Shown here: one piece after another, positions 1-12,700 of the stretch
Layout: each line of letters opens with the position of its first letter
Numbering within the stretch: position 1 is the first letter of the stretch
Assembly (NCBI GenBank): GCA_009617715.1
Contig: VTFK01000113.1
Coordinates: forward strand, 248,001 to 312,000
Reading direction: 5' to 3'
DNA: 64,000 bases
Origin: Plectrocnemia conspersa
Lineage: Eukaryota > Arthropoda > Insecta > Trichoptera > Polycentropodidae
Translations under genes and position numbers: made by a program
Notes under the pieces: model-generated
The model's database searches: none
What the model was told of the DNA's origin: nothing
What the model saw: only the letters and a program-made list of their open reading frames with translations

Positions 1-815
1 GCTGACATAATCGTCTTCCTCCTCGTCGATCATTAGCCCTTTACAACCGACGTGCAACCATTCGACCGCCTCTTCTCTGTAAGTTTATCGTAAATTATTT
101 ATTTTACCTAACGGTAATAAAGTAATAATAATAAAATATTACTTATTGTTTTCTAAAAAATGTTTAATGTCCGTCCATTGTATGTTATCCAGCGTCGATA
201 TATTCCGTCCGCAATCCGATATCATTCCGTTCTTCAACGACACAATCAATTTCAATATGCTACCTTCGCCGATTGAATAACTGCTGAGCGTAGCCGAATT
301 TGAAAGTTCCTTAAAGTTGTACATCAAATGCTGCTGTGACACGGGAATGCCTGTAACATATTTTTATTAAGTAATTACATGGTAAATGGCATTATATTTT
401 GTTGAATCAATAGGAGCGTAAGTGTAATTTGAACAAAATTCCATTTATAAAAACGTAAAATAGCAATTAGCACAATTAATATATTTTTAATCAAATCGAT
501 CAACACGAATCAGTGTCAAGTGTTACGTTAGGAGGGCGTTAAGTTAATAGTTGTTGCGACTTTCACAAACGGAGAACGAATTTATTTGAATCAATTTATA
601 TAAGATAAGCTAATTTTCATTTGATATTTATACCAGTAATTTAGCAATATTTTACCATTTCTAGTGTTAAACAAATTATTTTTTACATAACGTGTTGTTA
701 TACCTCTCTTGCGGGCAATCTTGCACTTGAGCAAGTAGATGTTGTCCTCGGTGTTGACGTAAACCTCGAGTTTAACGCCAAGCGGTGACTGCACGATCAC
801 TCGCACGGTCTCCAT
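1..815 (-). CDS. Ubiquitin-like-domain protein, 5' part of gene (ZFAND4/ANUBL1-like?)
   Basis: Three exons read in one frame: 704-815 (ATG at 815), 143-350, and 1-76 running off the window. Each junction has GT-AG sites and the phases agree (37 codons + 1 base, then 69 codons + 2 bases). The first about 80 residues form a ubiquitin-like fold: a METVRVIVQSPLG start, a central KCKIARKRGIPVSQQHLMYN stretch matching ubiquitin's KAKI..IPPDQQRLIF, and SYSIGEGSILKLIVSL matching its last strand. Where ubiquitin has the terminal RGG this protein has KNGMISD and continues, so it is an integral Ubl domain and not a processed modifier. The SQQHL and EGSILKLIVS segments recall the AN1 zinc-finger protein ZFAND4, but no zinc finger lies in the visible part; a midnolin-like protein is the alternative. 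The last visible residues are acidic (MIDEEEDDYVS). The family assignment is tentative; that it is coding is well supported. Confidence 0.75.
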
Positions 816-1775
816 GCCTCGCCGAGGAGAGCCGAGCGACCTTCCGATCTGACACTTGCCTTTAGAAGATCTTAACGAGGCGGATCGTGGCCATTGCTGG
901 ACAGTCTAACTCACGTGGTAAAACTATTACGAGTGATTATTTTAAATGTTTTTAATAGTATTATACATTCATTTTCTACCATATTTTAAAACATTTAATA
1001 TCCTCTATTGTATCATAAAAAATTGAAACAGGTGACCGACACGTCAAAAAACTCAATATATTTATACGATAATGTACCAACATAAATAAAACAATTTTAT
1101 CCTTACATATGCTTTTAAACAAAACTAAAAAACAAAGAAACATTTCTTGGACATTTTACAAAGAACCTTCGATTTTACAAAAAATGTTTCGAGATTTGTT
1201 GTAGTTCAGTGACAAGTTCGATCACTATACGGGAATATTTCAAGTCAAATGCGGAATTATTAACGCGTGGCCTTTGTGTGAACCCCTTAATATAAAACTC
1301 ACTGCCATGGTTCTATTCGATAAAATCTCGTATACGGTAAACGGGAAAAATATTTGTGTGTGAACCCAGTCTTAGGCATCAAACTAATATATATTGCATT
1401 TGTACATCTGTTATCTGTTTAATACGAATATGATAATTAAATTAAAATACGATGATTATGGAACGAAAATATTAATTTTATATTAGTAAGACTGCAGACC
1501 TGCAGCCCTTATGTCATTTAACAAAAGAGAACTGGTTTTTCCTGTGTTTTCGTCTGATATTGAATCCATTAATACAAAATTACAAATAAGAAGTAAACTT
1601 CTGCACTAAATTGAAATGTGTTATTATAATAACTTTATTAATGATACAGCTAAAGTGAAAAAAGGTATGGTATTTGAATGGTACAATTGTCCCATGGCAA
1701 CACTGTTCGCTAGTTGACGTACGACGTACTGCTGGTCGAGTTGTGACCAGCTTTTTAGCCGACTTCGGCCCCAGG
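816..1775. promoter_or_regulatory. Divergent intergenic region between the Ubl gene and TBC1D9
   Basis: The two start codons at 815 (minus) and 1776 (plus) face away from each other across 960 bases. The ends near both genes are G+C-richer (about 780-900 and 1690-1775) and the middle is A+T-rich. No TATA box or other core element can be assigned with certainty. The arrangement allows a shared promoter region or two separate promoters. No further gene is visible here. Confidence 0.4.
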
Positions 1776-4700
1776 ATGTGGGTCAAGCCGGAGGAGACGA
1801 CCCTCAACCTCACATTCTGGTCAGATTTCATCTAATCTTCCTACGTACAAATCATATTCTCGTACAAATCGGCAACAAAATAAATAAAAGTGATTCCTTA
1901 TCGCCTCTTTTGTATTGAATTTCGTCAATCGGTATATTGTGACTAATTACGCACTTTTTGTGCATTTACAACTGCTAAGCAATAGCGCAATTCAATTAAC
2001 TGATCGTTTTTCTATTTTCAACCATTAACGTTCTTTGTGAACGATTGATTTGTTGCAAATTATCGTTTGTTTATTGTGTTTCTTATAGGTAGTGTTTAAA
2101 TAATTGATTAATATCTTTTTATTAATTAATATTGCTATAGAGCTGATACTGAATTATTGCACAAATTTATTCAAATTTTATTTTTGTTTATTACTAACTT
2201 ATTTGCTTTGTCTACCAACTTTCTAAAATTTATAATTCAATGTGTTACAACTTTTTCACTATTTATTATTACTAACGTTGTGTAAACAAGTTATTATTCA
2301 CACTGTAAATGTTACCTTATTATATATGCACTCAAAAATTCAAAAAGCATTGCCACAAAAAGTTTAAAGCTATTTATATTAACAGCATTGTTAATATAAA
2401 TAGCTTTTGTAAATAAATCTTCTTGAAAATTTAACAGAAACAATCTGCCAACAAGTGTCATTCGCAGATACGGGAGGAGTACATAATATTGCATAGAAAA
2501 TGGTAAAAATTATTGTTATAAGACAAGGCCTTACAACTCACACAATATATACCTTCTCTGCTGAATAAGCTCCATGGTAGTTTACTTAACACCAAATTTA
2601 CGGAACCTGTCAATTTGCCGAGTTTCTGATTTGTATTTGGGTTTTTTTTACGACTGTTTATATTTGAACAATGCAAATATATTAACACTATTATTATTTT
2701 TGAAAATCTGATCATTATATACCTATTTTTTATACCTGTAAAACTAATTTTTTACCAGTCTCTGATTGATCTTCTTCTAATTTAAATCTGACTTTTTTGT
2801 TTTTGTTCAAAAAAATATGATAAAACTACTATTTTGATTAATGATCCTCTTTTATTTTGACTATACAGGGAGACCGATCAAACCACACTATACTTTGTCC
2901 AGCAAAGACGCAAAGGCCACGGAAACTCCAAAAAATTAGTTACTTTCGTCGTCGAAACCATAGACATATTCAGCGGGAGCAAACCGGCGCCTTATAGGAT
3001 ACTTCATCAAGCACCGTCAGCCGAATCGTACTTCGGTAATAATTATTAATAAATAAACTCATTCAGTATCAATTTTTACATAACACATATTATCTATTGT
3101 AAACATCGACTGATTCATTCACTCTACTGATAATATTTGCAGTAATAGCATGCGCTTTGACCCAAGACGAGATCGAGAACGATTGGAAATGGTTATTGGA
3201 AAATGTCTGTCCTACGTTGCATTCCATCGAATCGGAAGACGAGATAAGAAAGTTTGTTTGCGGAAAGATACAGTCGATTATTGCCATAAGTCAAAATAGC
3301 ATAACGGAAGGTATTTTGAATTGTATACCTTTAATAATATAATATGATACTAATGACGCATTTAATTATATGTATATATTACAGATGAAGATTCAAATTC
3401 TTTCAAACATATGGCACTCGATTTTCAAAAGTTGTTCAATATGTCAAAAGAGGAGAAGTTGGTCAATCATTACTCTTGTAGGTGAGTATATGATGATACT
3501 GTGTCGAAACACATTTTAAAAACAACATTAATTTAAAAAAAAATTTTAGTTACTGGAAAGGTAAAATGCCACAGCAAGGAACTCTATACTTATCCGTAAA
3601 TTATTTCTGCTTCTACCCGTATTTTCCGGGAAACGACAACGTTATCACAATACGTTGGGCGGACATCACGGAACTGTTGAAAACTAACAACTACATCAGG
3701 ATCAACTATATCAAAATAGCAACTAGAGATAAACTCTATTACTTTTCAATGTTCAAAATGAACGATATATTTTTACTGATGCAGCAACTCGTCAATATGG
3801 CGATTAAGGGGTATGCCTTAAGATAATTGAAATATTAATAACGTTCATTATAGTGTACATTATTATAGATTGATCGATGATAAAGCGTATACGTTCAACG
3901 AAGACACTGAATTGCTCCATAAGTCGTCCAAGAACGTTCCAAAGCAACCTTCTTTTTTGAAACGCGATTTGGATGCTAGAAATCACTCAGCGACTTTCAC
4001 GCACAAGTTTAAATTACCGCAGATGGAAAAGTTAGACGGGAGAGTGAAATGCACTCTGTGGACTCCTTACGATAGAGCTCAGAACTGGGGTTGTTTGTAT
4101 CTATCCCAAAACTATCTGTGCTTTGATAGTAAGGTAAAATTATTTAATATTATTATCACATTGATTACCGGACATTATTCCTAAAATGCTTATTTGCGAA
4201 AATTAGAACCTAAAGGCCTTTCCAAACAGAGAGCGAAGCGAAGGCGTGGCGAAAGCGAACCGAAGCGTGAGCAATGCGAAGACGTCACACTAGACGCATG
4301 GACATGCGAAGCGAAGGCGTGGCGAAAGCGTGACGATATTTTATTTTTGCCTGTTTTATTATTAAAAAATAAGAAAAAGGGCAAAGAATTTGGCTACACG
4401 ACATAAATAAAACCCGGTAAGACTATGAAGAGTATCATAGGCTCCATAATTGAATCTAATGAAGACCGATTTTATACTTATTTTTGTATGTCTAACGAAT
4501 AGTTTGTAAACAATCACAACCGGCACGCTTCGCCGCGAAAACGCCTCGGAACGCTTCGCGTTCGCTTTCTGTATGACGAGACACCTCTAAAATAATTTCT
4601 TTATTTTTAACACTGGTCGATTTACACAGCGATATTCGCACGACTATCAACTTTTATACTGTTAACAGCGAAAAATGTCGATACATCATTATATATTTTG

Positions 4701-7700
4701 ATCCCAGTCACTCAGGCATCTTATTAATAATAATGGAAGCAGTAAAAACAGGAAGAAATATATTTTCATAAGCCCTCTTCGAACAATCCTCTCAGACACC
4801 ACAAACAAATTTCCATGCATTTTTAAGTGATCACTAATATTTTACAGCTCGTCAAGCTGATTCTTCCATTATATACTCTCTTAAAAGTCGAGATGACTTC
4901 AAACAAGACAGGCTCGGATTCAGCTCCGGCGAGTGGCAGTGATCAAGCGTCCATGCTAATCAGTACGATACATGATAGTCGTTTTTATTTCTCTCACTTG
5001 CGCGATAGAGAATTTGTAGTCAAGAAAATTGAAGAACTGATCACTAAATTGCCCAAGTAAATAAAACATGCTTTGATGTATTACGTAATATGTTTTATAT
5101 ATATATCGGTCATGTGATTTTTAGAAACAGGCTCAATAGAGTGACCACACCGGAAGCCACAGAGGAAGAGTGGAAACCACAACCACGTTTGTCTACATTG
5201 TTCAAGTCCCATCCTACTGCGGTCATAAAGGAAAATCAAGTTGAAAAGGTTGGAATTTTATCTATGTTTCTTGATCATTTTTTTCAGTAGTAGCTGGTGT
5301 TAAATAGATTTTAATATTGTTTAATAACATGTATTAAACCTACAGGAAAAACAATGGGAAGAACATATGTCAAAAGTAGGACGAGGCGTCAGCATGTACC
5401 GTACGGACACAGGAAGCAATCTCGTATTGAAAGGTATCCCAGAAAATTTACGCGGAGAGCTATGGGGCGTTTTTTCTGGATCGGTAGTGAGACATGCTCA
5501 AAGTCCAGGACTTTATAAAAAACTGGTAGATCAAGCTCTCAAGACTCAAACTCACGCAAACGAAGAAATAGAAAGAGATTTACATAGATCGCTCCCAGAA
5601 CATCCAGCATTCCAGAACGACATAGGTATAACTGTCTACCGTATAGTTTTGAAGTAGAATTTAATTTTGTTGCATTTTTAAGGAATCACTGCCTTACGAA
5701 GAGTCTTGTGCGCTTACGCTCTTTACAATCCACAGATCGGCTATTGTCAGGCTATGAACATAGTCACTTCCGTCTTATTGATCTATTGTCCTGAAGAACA
5801 GGCCTTTTGGCTTTTAGCCACAATCTGTGAGACTTTATTGACCGATTATTACAATACGAGAGTGATCGGCGCTTTGGTCGATCAGGGAGTAATGGACGAT
5901 CTCATTAAAGAGTACCTTCCAAGCTTACACATGAAATTAGCTCAATTGGGAATGATGAAGATGATATCTCTGTCGTGGTTCTTGACTATATTCATCAGCG
6001 TCATGCCCTACGAGAGTGCCGTGCATATTATGGACTGCTTCTTTTACGACGGCTCTAAAGTGATCTTTCAAGTGAGTCTTTAAAATATTTAAGATCAAAG
6101 ATAGATGTTATTATTTAATTATTTTATTGCGATAGGTTGCTTTAACCATATTGGATTGGAACAAAGATAGACTAATCAATTGCTTAGACGACGGAGAAGC
6201 TATGCAGATTCTCGGAGATTATTTAGAAGGCGTATATAATGACGAAGCTGTCGCCGTTACAGTTGAGCCGAGGAATAAGAATAAGGTATGTGTCATATAA
6301 TATTCAATAAAACGTTAGATAAAAAGCTATTTTATATTATTATTCTAGTTTATACGCATACAAACTTTAATTCATGAGTCGTACGTAAGATATGGAAAGA
6401 TTAGCAGTGAAGGTATCGAAGAGCGCAGATTCAAACATCGCCTTCGTGTCATCAGTCAGTGGGAAGAGGGCTTGGAGAAGAACGCTATAAGATCAATGGC
6501 TAATAATGGATATTATAGTCCCGAAGAATTGAAGGTATTATTTAATTTGACGATAAGATGATTTAATCTATTTAATATTATTTTTTTAATTGATTCAGGA
6601 TATTATATCATTGGTACGAGAAGTTCTATTCTGGCGTAAGTGGACGCCGTATGAAAGATCCGACGGTTCTCCTTGCGATCCGTTCATGCTTGACTTCGAA
6701 CAGTTCAAGATTCTCATCACCGATTTGTCTCCGTGGATGTTAGGATATTCTTCGGAGAGTCTAGCCGCTCGCATGTTTAGGGTATGATATTAAAATAAAA
6801 TTAATTTAACTCGATCGAATAATGTTAATTGTCGGATTAACTTTTCAGTTATCCGACGCTGAAGATACAGGATCGGTCAGCTTACAGTCACTCGTCGAAT
6901 GGGCCGGTCGTAGTGGACGAGCCGATATTTCAGTTAGACTCCGTGCATTATTTTGTCTGCATGCTCCTCCGTTGCTGTCGACTAAAGACTTGACAGCGCC
7001 GAATCCTCTACCGACGGGCGAAGAAGTAGCCACAGATGCCGTAGACTTCTTTGAAAGGTTTTAATTTATAATATACTCTTAGTACGTAATAATGATCTAT
7101 ACACTTGAAATTTACTGTAGCATGCCAACGCCTGGAACGCCTCTCGAAGATTATTTAGCGCTTTCAAGCGTACCAAGATCGATCAGCGATATGGAACGAT
7201 CGACGGAGAGCGCAAGTCAAGCAGGTAATGTAGTCTTATAAAAATCTAACATAAGAGATCCCACCCATATTTTTTATTACCTTTGAAGAGAGTAGTCAGG
7301 CTGTAGATCTTTTTATAAGTGCTAGTAATTGCCGCATCTGATTTAAAAATATATTTTGTTTTAGGTGGTAGTGATTGTTGGGAAGTTCACAGTATATCTT
7401 CGTTGAGGTCGATCGCTTTAAAATCGGAAGCTTCGTCTTTCAACATCGGCGCTTCTTCAAGTACTGCAATTAATGCTCCGTCGAGAAGCAAAAAGCCGGT
7501 GGTTTTACCTAAAACTCATTTTATGGAGTTGTGGAGACTGTTGCAAGATATTGTCGAACAACATCAGTCGTCGTCAGAACTGCATGACAGAATTGCCGTT
7601 ATAGGTATTTTTGTGTAGCTTTATCTATGGAAAATTTAAGGTTTTAACATTTATTTTATGTTTTCAGGCATTCGATTACTCGAATTAGGCGATATGAGAA

Positions 7701-8474
7701 GAAGCCGGTGGTCTTTGGAGAGGGAAGAATCCCAAGAAAACATTCCAGAAGATATGAATCAAGAAGCAGTCACACCTGTAAGTATTTTTGTAGCTATCGG
7801 TGGCTAGTTATTCCATTTAGCTGTAAAAAATATATTATCGACTATAATAAGAGAAATGGCATATACTGACAATAAACTAATTATGCTCTGGTTGTTTCAA
7901 GAATGTATTACTAACCACACATATGACTTGTTAGTGGTCCTTTTTCTGTGATGACGTAATCGGTAAGCGGAGTTATGCGCAGAACGAAATATTTTGAACC
8001 CAAGCAATACATTCTTAGCTTAACTAGAGTATACAGCAGTAGGTTCCGTACATAAAATATACTATATCCATTATTATCAATCATAAAAATGGATTTGAAG
8101 CATATTGTCAAAGCAAAAGTTCTGAAAAATAATGTAAGAAAGTTATAGAAAAGAACTAATTTTACACATAAATTAAGTTAGTTATTTTTCTTGCAAAAAA
8201 GTATAATTAATTTATTTCTTCGTGGATCCTTTATATGAATTTAAATACAGATTGTTTAGGTCTTTAAATTAGTATTTGATATAATTTTTATGTTTTACAG
8301 TTATCGGATTGCAATGGTAATCCATTCCGTCCGACTCTGGAATGGGCAATCTCTTTGGAGCAGTTCTTAGCCGAAGCTTTGGCTTGTCCTCTGTTCGTAG
8401 ACTTTTTCTCGACGAAAGTGCCGTTGAATTTAGACGCTCACCGGCAGAGAGGCAGACTGCAGTCAATTTCATAA
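1776..8474 (+). CDS. TBC1D9: TBC1 domain family member 8/9-type Rab GTPase-activating protein, complete
   Basis: Eighteen coding exons join in frame into about 1119 residues (human TBC1D9 is about 1270): 1776-1819, 2869-3035, 3143-3310, 3385-3481, 3550-3810, 3869-4133, 4848-5056, 5125-5248, 5346-5625, 5683-6071, 6136-6285, 6349-6534, 6599-6781, 6849-7057, 7121-7224, 7365-7604, 7668-7777, 8301-8474 (TAA). The start MWVKPEE is the family's conserved N-terminus. Two GRAM domains follow (about residues 155-220 and 295-360), then the TBC domain from about residue 470. Both catalytic fingers are present: IERDLHR (Arg526) and IGYCQAMN (Gln561), so it should stimulate GTP hydrolysis on Rab proteins at membranes. 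An EF-hand-like segment near DAEDTGSVS is degenerate: its twelfth loop position lacks the usual Glu. The C-terminus ends in [17 protein letters not shown] and a short basic tail. Introns are mostly 50-110 bases; three are longer (1819-2869, 4133-4848, 7777-8301). Confidence 0.95.
2366..2407. repeat. Perfect 19-bp inverted repeat with 4-base loop, TBC1D9 intron 1
   Basis: Bases 2366-2384 are the exact reverse complement of 2389-2407, separated by GCAT. The arms are A+T-rich apart from an AAAGC end. It could be a MITE core, a cruciform-prone site or an RNA hairpin; the loop is too small for a typical microRNA precursor. The rest of this 1049-base intron is A+T-rich with no coding signal. Confidence 0.8.
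4211..4589. mobile_element. Non-autonomous DNA transposon (MITE) in TBC1D9 intron 6
   Basis: The ends are imperfect inverted repeats of about 36 bases: TAAAGGCCTTTCC..ACAGAGAGCGAAGCG on the left and, reversed, TAGAGGTGTCTCG..ACAGAAAGCGAACGCG on the right. The inner part is rich in GCGAA and contains a 25-base direct repeat (4233-4257 and 4306-4330, identical). Eight-base flanks (4203-4210, 4590-4597) do not match, so the insertion is old or the edges are slightly off. The TIR style recalls hAT elements. The short open frames across it have no codon support and are transposon sequence. Confidence 0.6.
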
Positions 8475-9704
8475 CCTAACCTCACCTTAAGTATTGAGCG
8501 AATATGATTGAATGATATTACGTATTATTGGATAAAAGTGAGATTTGTTGCGATGTGCTTTATATAAAAAAAATGTTGAATTTTATACTTGACTTAAAAT
8601 ATATAAAGGATATTTTAATTGGCACGCTGTTATATGATTGAATTATATATTTTAAGTTGACTATGCCATAAATATATTATTGTATATAAATCAGAGATGG
8701 TTTATTTTTAAAGTTGGGAGGGATTTTAGCGTTGATTTTATAATATATAACAATAATCAATTATTATAGACACAAGATTCTTCTCTAATTTGCATAATGT
8801 TAAACATGATTATTTTTACCTAGTATTTATAGTTTGTGAAGATCTTTCTCCTTGTGTGTTCCAAAATAAGCAAATAAAAACAAATCAATGGTCTGATCAT
8901 AATTAAGTAAAAGATCTTGATGTGTTGGAATAATTATAGAGCAAAAATAAGTAGATAGAAATGCTTGAATGACTTGAATGGACTCTATTTGAAATAATGT
9001 TATGACAAAGTACAACAATTATATACTATATAAATGTATTTTTACGGGATGATTATCGCTTATTTTTAGCTTACATGTTTATGCATTGATAACGAACAAA
9101 AAGTATATTGTCTTGTATTTAATGCTGGAATAGTATAGTGCAATAATAATTATCAAATTTGTATAATAATCTAAAAGTTTAAAGCTTGTTTTAATTTATT
9201 ATTTATATATTTCACTGCTAATAATATATTTTATATATGTATATATTGCTTGAAACCTTTATTATGTACAGGACGCACATTAAATGAACTTTTTAGATCG
9301 TCCTATATATTTTATTTATATTATATTACTGTGATAATTGTACGATTAATGGCACACAAGTTTTATCCATATAACATCAAATATCTTATCATTTCATTCC
9401 TTGTATGTATGTATTTTTTTATAATCGAATCATTAAGAATCTCTATGATTTTTTTTATATTATTAGACAGAGCAGCTGTTTGAGTATGTGTTATTTTATT
9501 TAGGTATAGTTTTATGTGCCATTGCGTTATATAGTTACAAAAGGATTATATTATGTAAAGATATCAATAATAAACGGGCGAAAAGATGTATGTTATTAAT
9601 TTTATTACAAAATTTTCATATCATTAAAATACATAATATATATAAAAATATTTTTATTACAATTTTAAAATAAACGACAACATTTTAAAGTATTGAGGTT
9701 TTTA
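8475..9704. other. Convergent intergenic region, TBC1D9 3' side and fucosidase A 3' side
   Basis: It holds the 3' UTRs of two converging genes. AATAAA occurs on the plus strand near 8872 as a possible TBC1D9 polyadenylation signal. Bases about 9335-9560 are clearly similar to 18125-18330, downstream of fucosidase copy B, so this flank belongs to the duplicated unit. Two short open frames on the plus strand (9250-9483, 9488-9673) lie in this duplicated flank and are not kept open in the second copy; they are not counted as genes. Confidence 0.6.
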
Positions 9705-12700
9705 TTACTGTAATAGGTTAGTAATGCGAAGTGTCCAACTCAGGTTGGAAGTCACGATGCTCTTGTTTGGAAACTGCACCAAAACGTGGTCCTGAATCTT
9801 CTCCCACTGAAAAAAAAACCGAAACGGATTCATAAAATCTTCTCTTATTAATTAATTCATCAGATCTCATTTTTAATGAGACTTAAAACAGTGCACAAAT
9901 AGGATACTTTAGTTTTTTTTTAAATATCGTTGATATATAGTTGATTACAACCAAGAAAATGACAAGGAAGAAGTTAATAATATTAATTAAAACCATCATA
10001 TGAGTTGATTATATAAAAAATTTACCCTCAAAGGTGCTGCAGAGTTGCCTAGTAAAATAAATTGAGTCTTTTCTGAAACTAGCGGTACTATATCTCCGAG
10101 TGGCAGCGTATCCATTTTTGGCCATTTCAGCGAAATGGCATAAACATCACCTGTCTTTGATTGTGTATACCAAACGTTACCGTTCAGCGAATCGTTCTGA
10201 TGCTGCCAAGGTTTGGTATTGAAAATAGCTTCACCGTTAATATCCAGCCATGAGCCTAAGCCTCTTAATCGGTCTTCAAAGATTGGCGCTATAATACCGT
10301 CTTTCGTCGGACCTACATTCATCAACAAATTTCCTCCGCAACTAACAGTAGTGACCAGATCTTCGATCAGTTCACGAACGGACTTGTAATCGGATAGTTC
10401 GGCGTTCCTTCTGAATCCCCACGACTTTTTATCGATCGTCATGCAGTTCTCCCACTTGTGTAATTGCAAAACACCTATAAATAAACGTTAGTTGCAACAT
10501 CTATTATAAAAATTAATAGATAAAGAGTTATCTGACCTGGATTGAATCTATCGGTGCATGTGTAAAAATCGCCATGAGTGCAAGGAATGCCCCTGCCCCA
10601 TCTGTCGTTAACGACAACTTTATCTTTGATCGGACTCTCGTTGTACAGCCAACTCAAGAATTCCGTTGATTTCCAGTATTTATCTTCCGCTTCCCAATCC
10701 CCGTCTGTCCAGATGATATCCGGTTGATAATCGTAGACCAATTCTTGCAGTTCTGGCCACATTTTCTCTTCAACAAACTTTCTTTCATTGAAATTACTGG
10801 ATTTGTCGTCTAAATACATGGGATTGAACCATTCGTACAGGGAATAGTATAATCCAAATCTTATGTCTTCTTCTCTGACGGCTTTTGATAGTTCTGCAAT
10901 TAAGTCTCTGTGAGGTCCGACGTCCATGGCGTTCCAACTGAAGGCACGTTTCGATGGCCATAAGGTAAAACCTTCATGATGCTTACTCGTGAGCACAATA
11001 TATCTGTAATATAAATTAATATGTATTGGTATATGTAAATAAGTTAGTGGGTGATTATGAAATCTAACCATGTGGTTGCCGATGAGCTAAAAGAAGCCCT
11101 ATACCAGCTTATTACGAATTCAATAGAAAAGCGATAGACAGTTGCCAATCTTAAGTCTTTCTATCAAGAAACATATCTTAGCTTAAAAATTATGTTTAAT
11201 ACATCTATAACTTACTAGTATAATAAGCATTAAGTCTTCTTGTTTTTGTAGACGGAAACAAGGCTTTAAAAAATGTTTGGACTAGTAAGAAACCAAGCAG
11301 GGATGTCATTCACCTGCTGCAGACAGCATTATTAATTGCCATGAAGTATCGCCATTCTTTGTTACTATTTAGAATATCTATGCATTTTTTAGCAATAGGT
11401 GGGATCTTCTTTTTCATTTTTTTATGGAGTCAGAAGATTCTAACTTTTTACTTCGTATTTATACGTGTAAGTGATGGGTGAAACAAATTATGGTTCAAAA
11501 ACTTTGCAGAGACAAGTATATATGAGAATATAAGTAAATTACGCTTAAAGTATAAAATTGCTAACTCCATATTTGACAACTTTACAGAAGAAATAAAAAA
11601 CTAAATAGACAACTTGAAAATAGTAAAAAAAAAACAATATCTCAGTTTGTAGTGTTTAATTGGAGATTTTGTAGATAGCAATTTTTTGAGAATGTGTGTT
11701 TCGATTAAAGGTACAATATGACATTGTTAAGTAATTTTCACCCAAAAGTGGAGTTAGCAAATTTACCCTTTAAGCTATTGATATGAAGAATTAAAATCAG
11801 AAGCGAATGAAATTGCCAGTAAGTGTTTATTTTGAAAGCAAACATCAAAATATCATTAAATGTTGTGCTGATGAGTTAACGTCTGACTATTGATTAAAAA
11901 ATAATGAAAATCTGTTCAGAGTCAATGTATTTAATAATATTATTGACATGATAACTGTTCAACTAAAAGTCGATTTCAAGGAATACAGTTAGTGAAAAAC
12001 TACTTCAGTTTTCTTGAACCTCACAATATCATAAGTATATCAGAAGCAAATATTATGGAAAATTATTTGAAACTCAGAAACAGATACACATAAGTTTTCT
12101 CAGAGCAATTTGAGCTTCACTATTGAAAAAATAACTCACTGAATATATGTCTATAAGACAATTTTTTAAATTATTCATCACGAAATACAGTTGTTTAGAA
12201 TGTGAATTTTTAGAAGCTTATGTCGTGTTTCTATTATTTCTTACTATTCCAATAACTAGGAAGTGTTGAAAGGTCGTTTAGTAGGTTAAAAATGATAAAA
12301 GACGATTCTTTTTTTACTTTTGAAGTTGATAGTCTTGAAATTAATTTTTGGCAGACACTTGCTTGTTGAAAATCTTACCCTGTAATGCTTGCAATACACT
12401 CTCTGGAAGTTGTCCGAACCGAAGTTCAACTGAAGTCGGCCGAGGTCACCGACTTCCGAGTAGCGGCCTCATTGCACAAATGTCATATGCCGTCCGGACG
12501 GCGGCCGTGAACGATATCCGTACGGCAGCTGCTGTCACGTACAGCTGGCATATTTGCGCGCGATAGAAAAATGTGCCAAATAATCGCAATTTTTAAATTG
12601 TCATATGATTAAAATTACGCTACTGATAATTATAAAAGTTTGTGTGAGCACTCACCAATACAATATCAGTGAAAACTTTTCGGTCATAAATATTCAATTT

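Noticed and set aside
1580..1831. 83-codon minus frame
   Set aside because: Antisense to TBC1D9 exon 1, whose plus frame starts MWVKPEE and splices in phase.
4190..4406. Charged open frames on both strands in TBC1D9 intron 6
   Set aside because: They arise from the GCGAA-rich MITE interior; the TBC1D9 frame splices over them.
9250..9673. Two hydrophobic plus-strand open frames after TBC1D9
   Set aside because: They lie in the duplicated fucosidase 3' flank and the frames are broken in the second copy.
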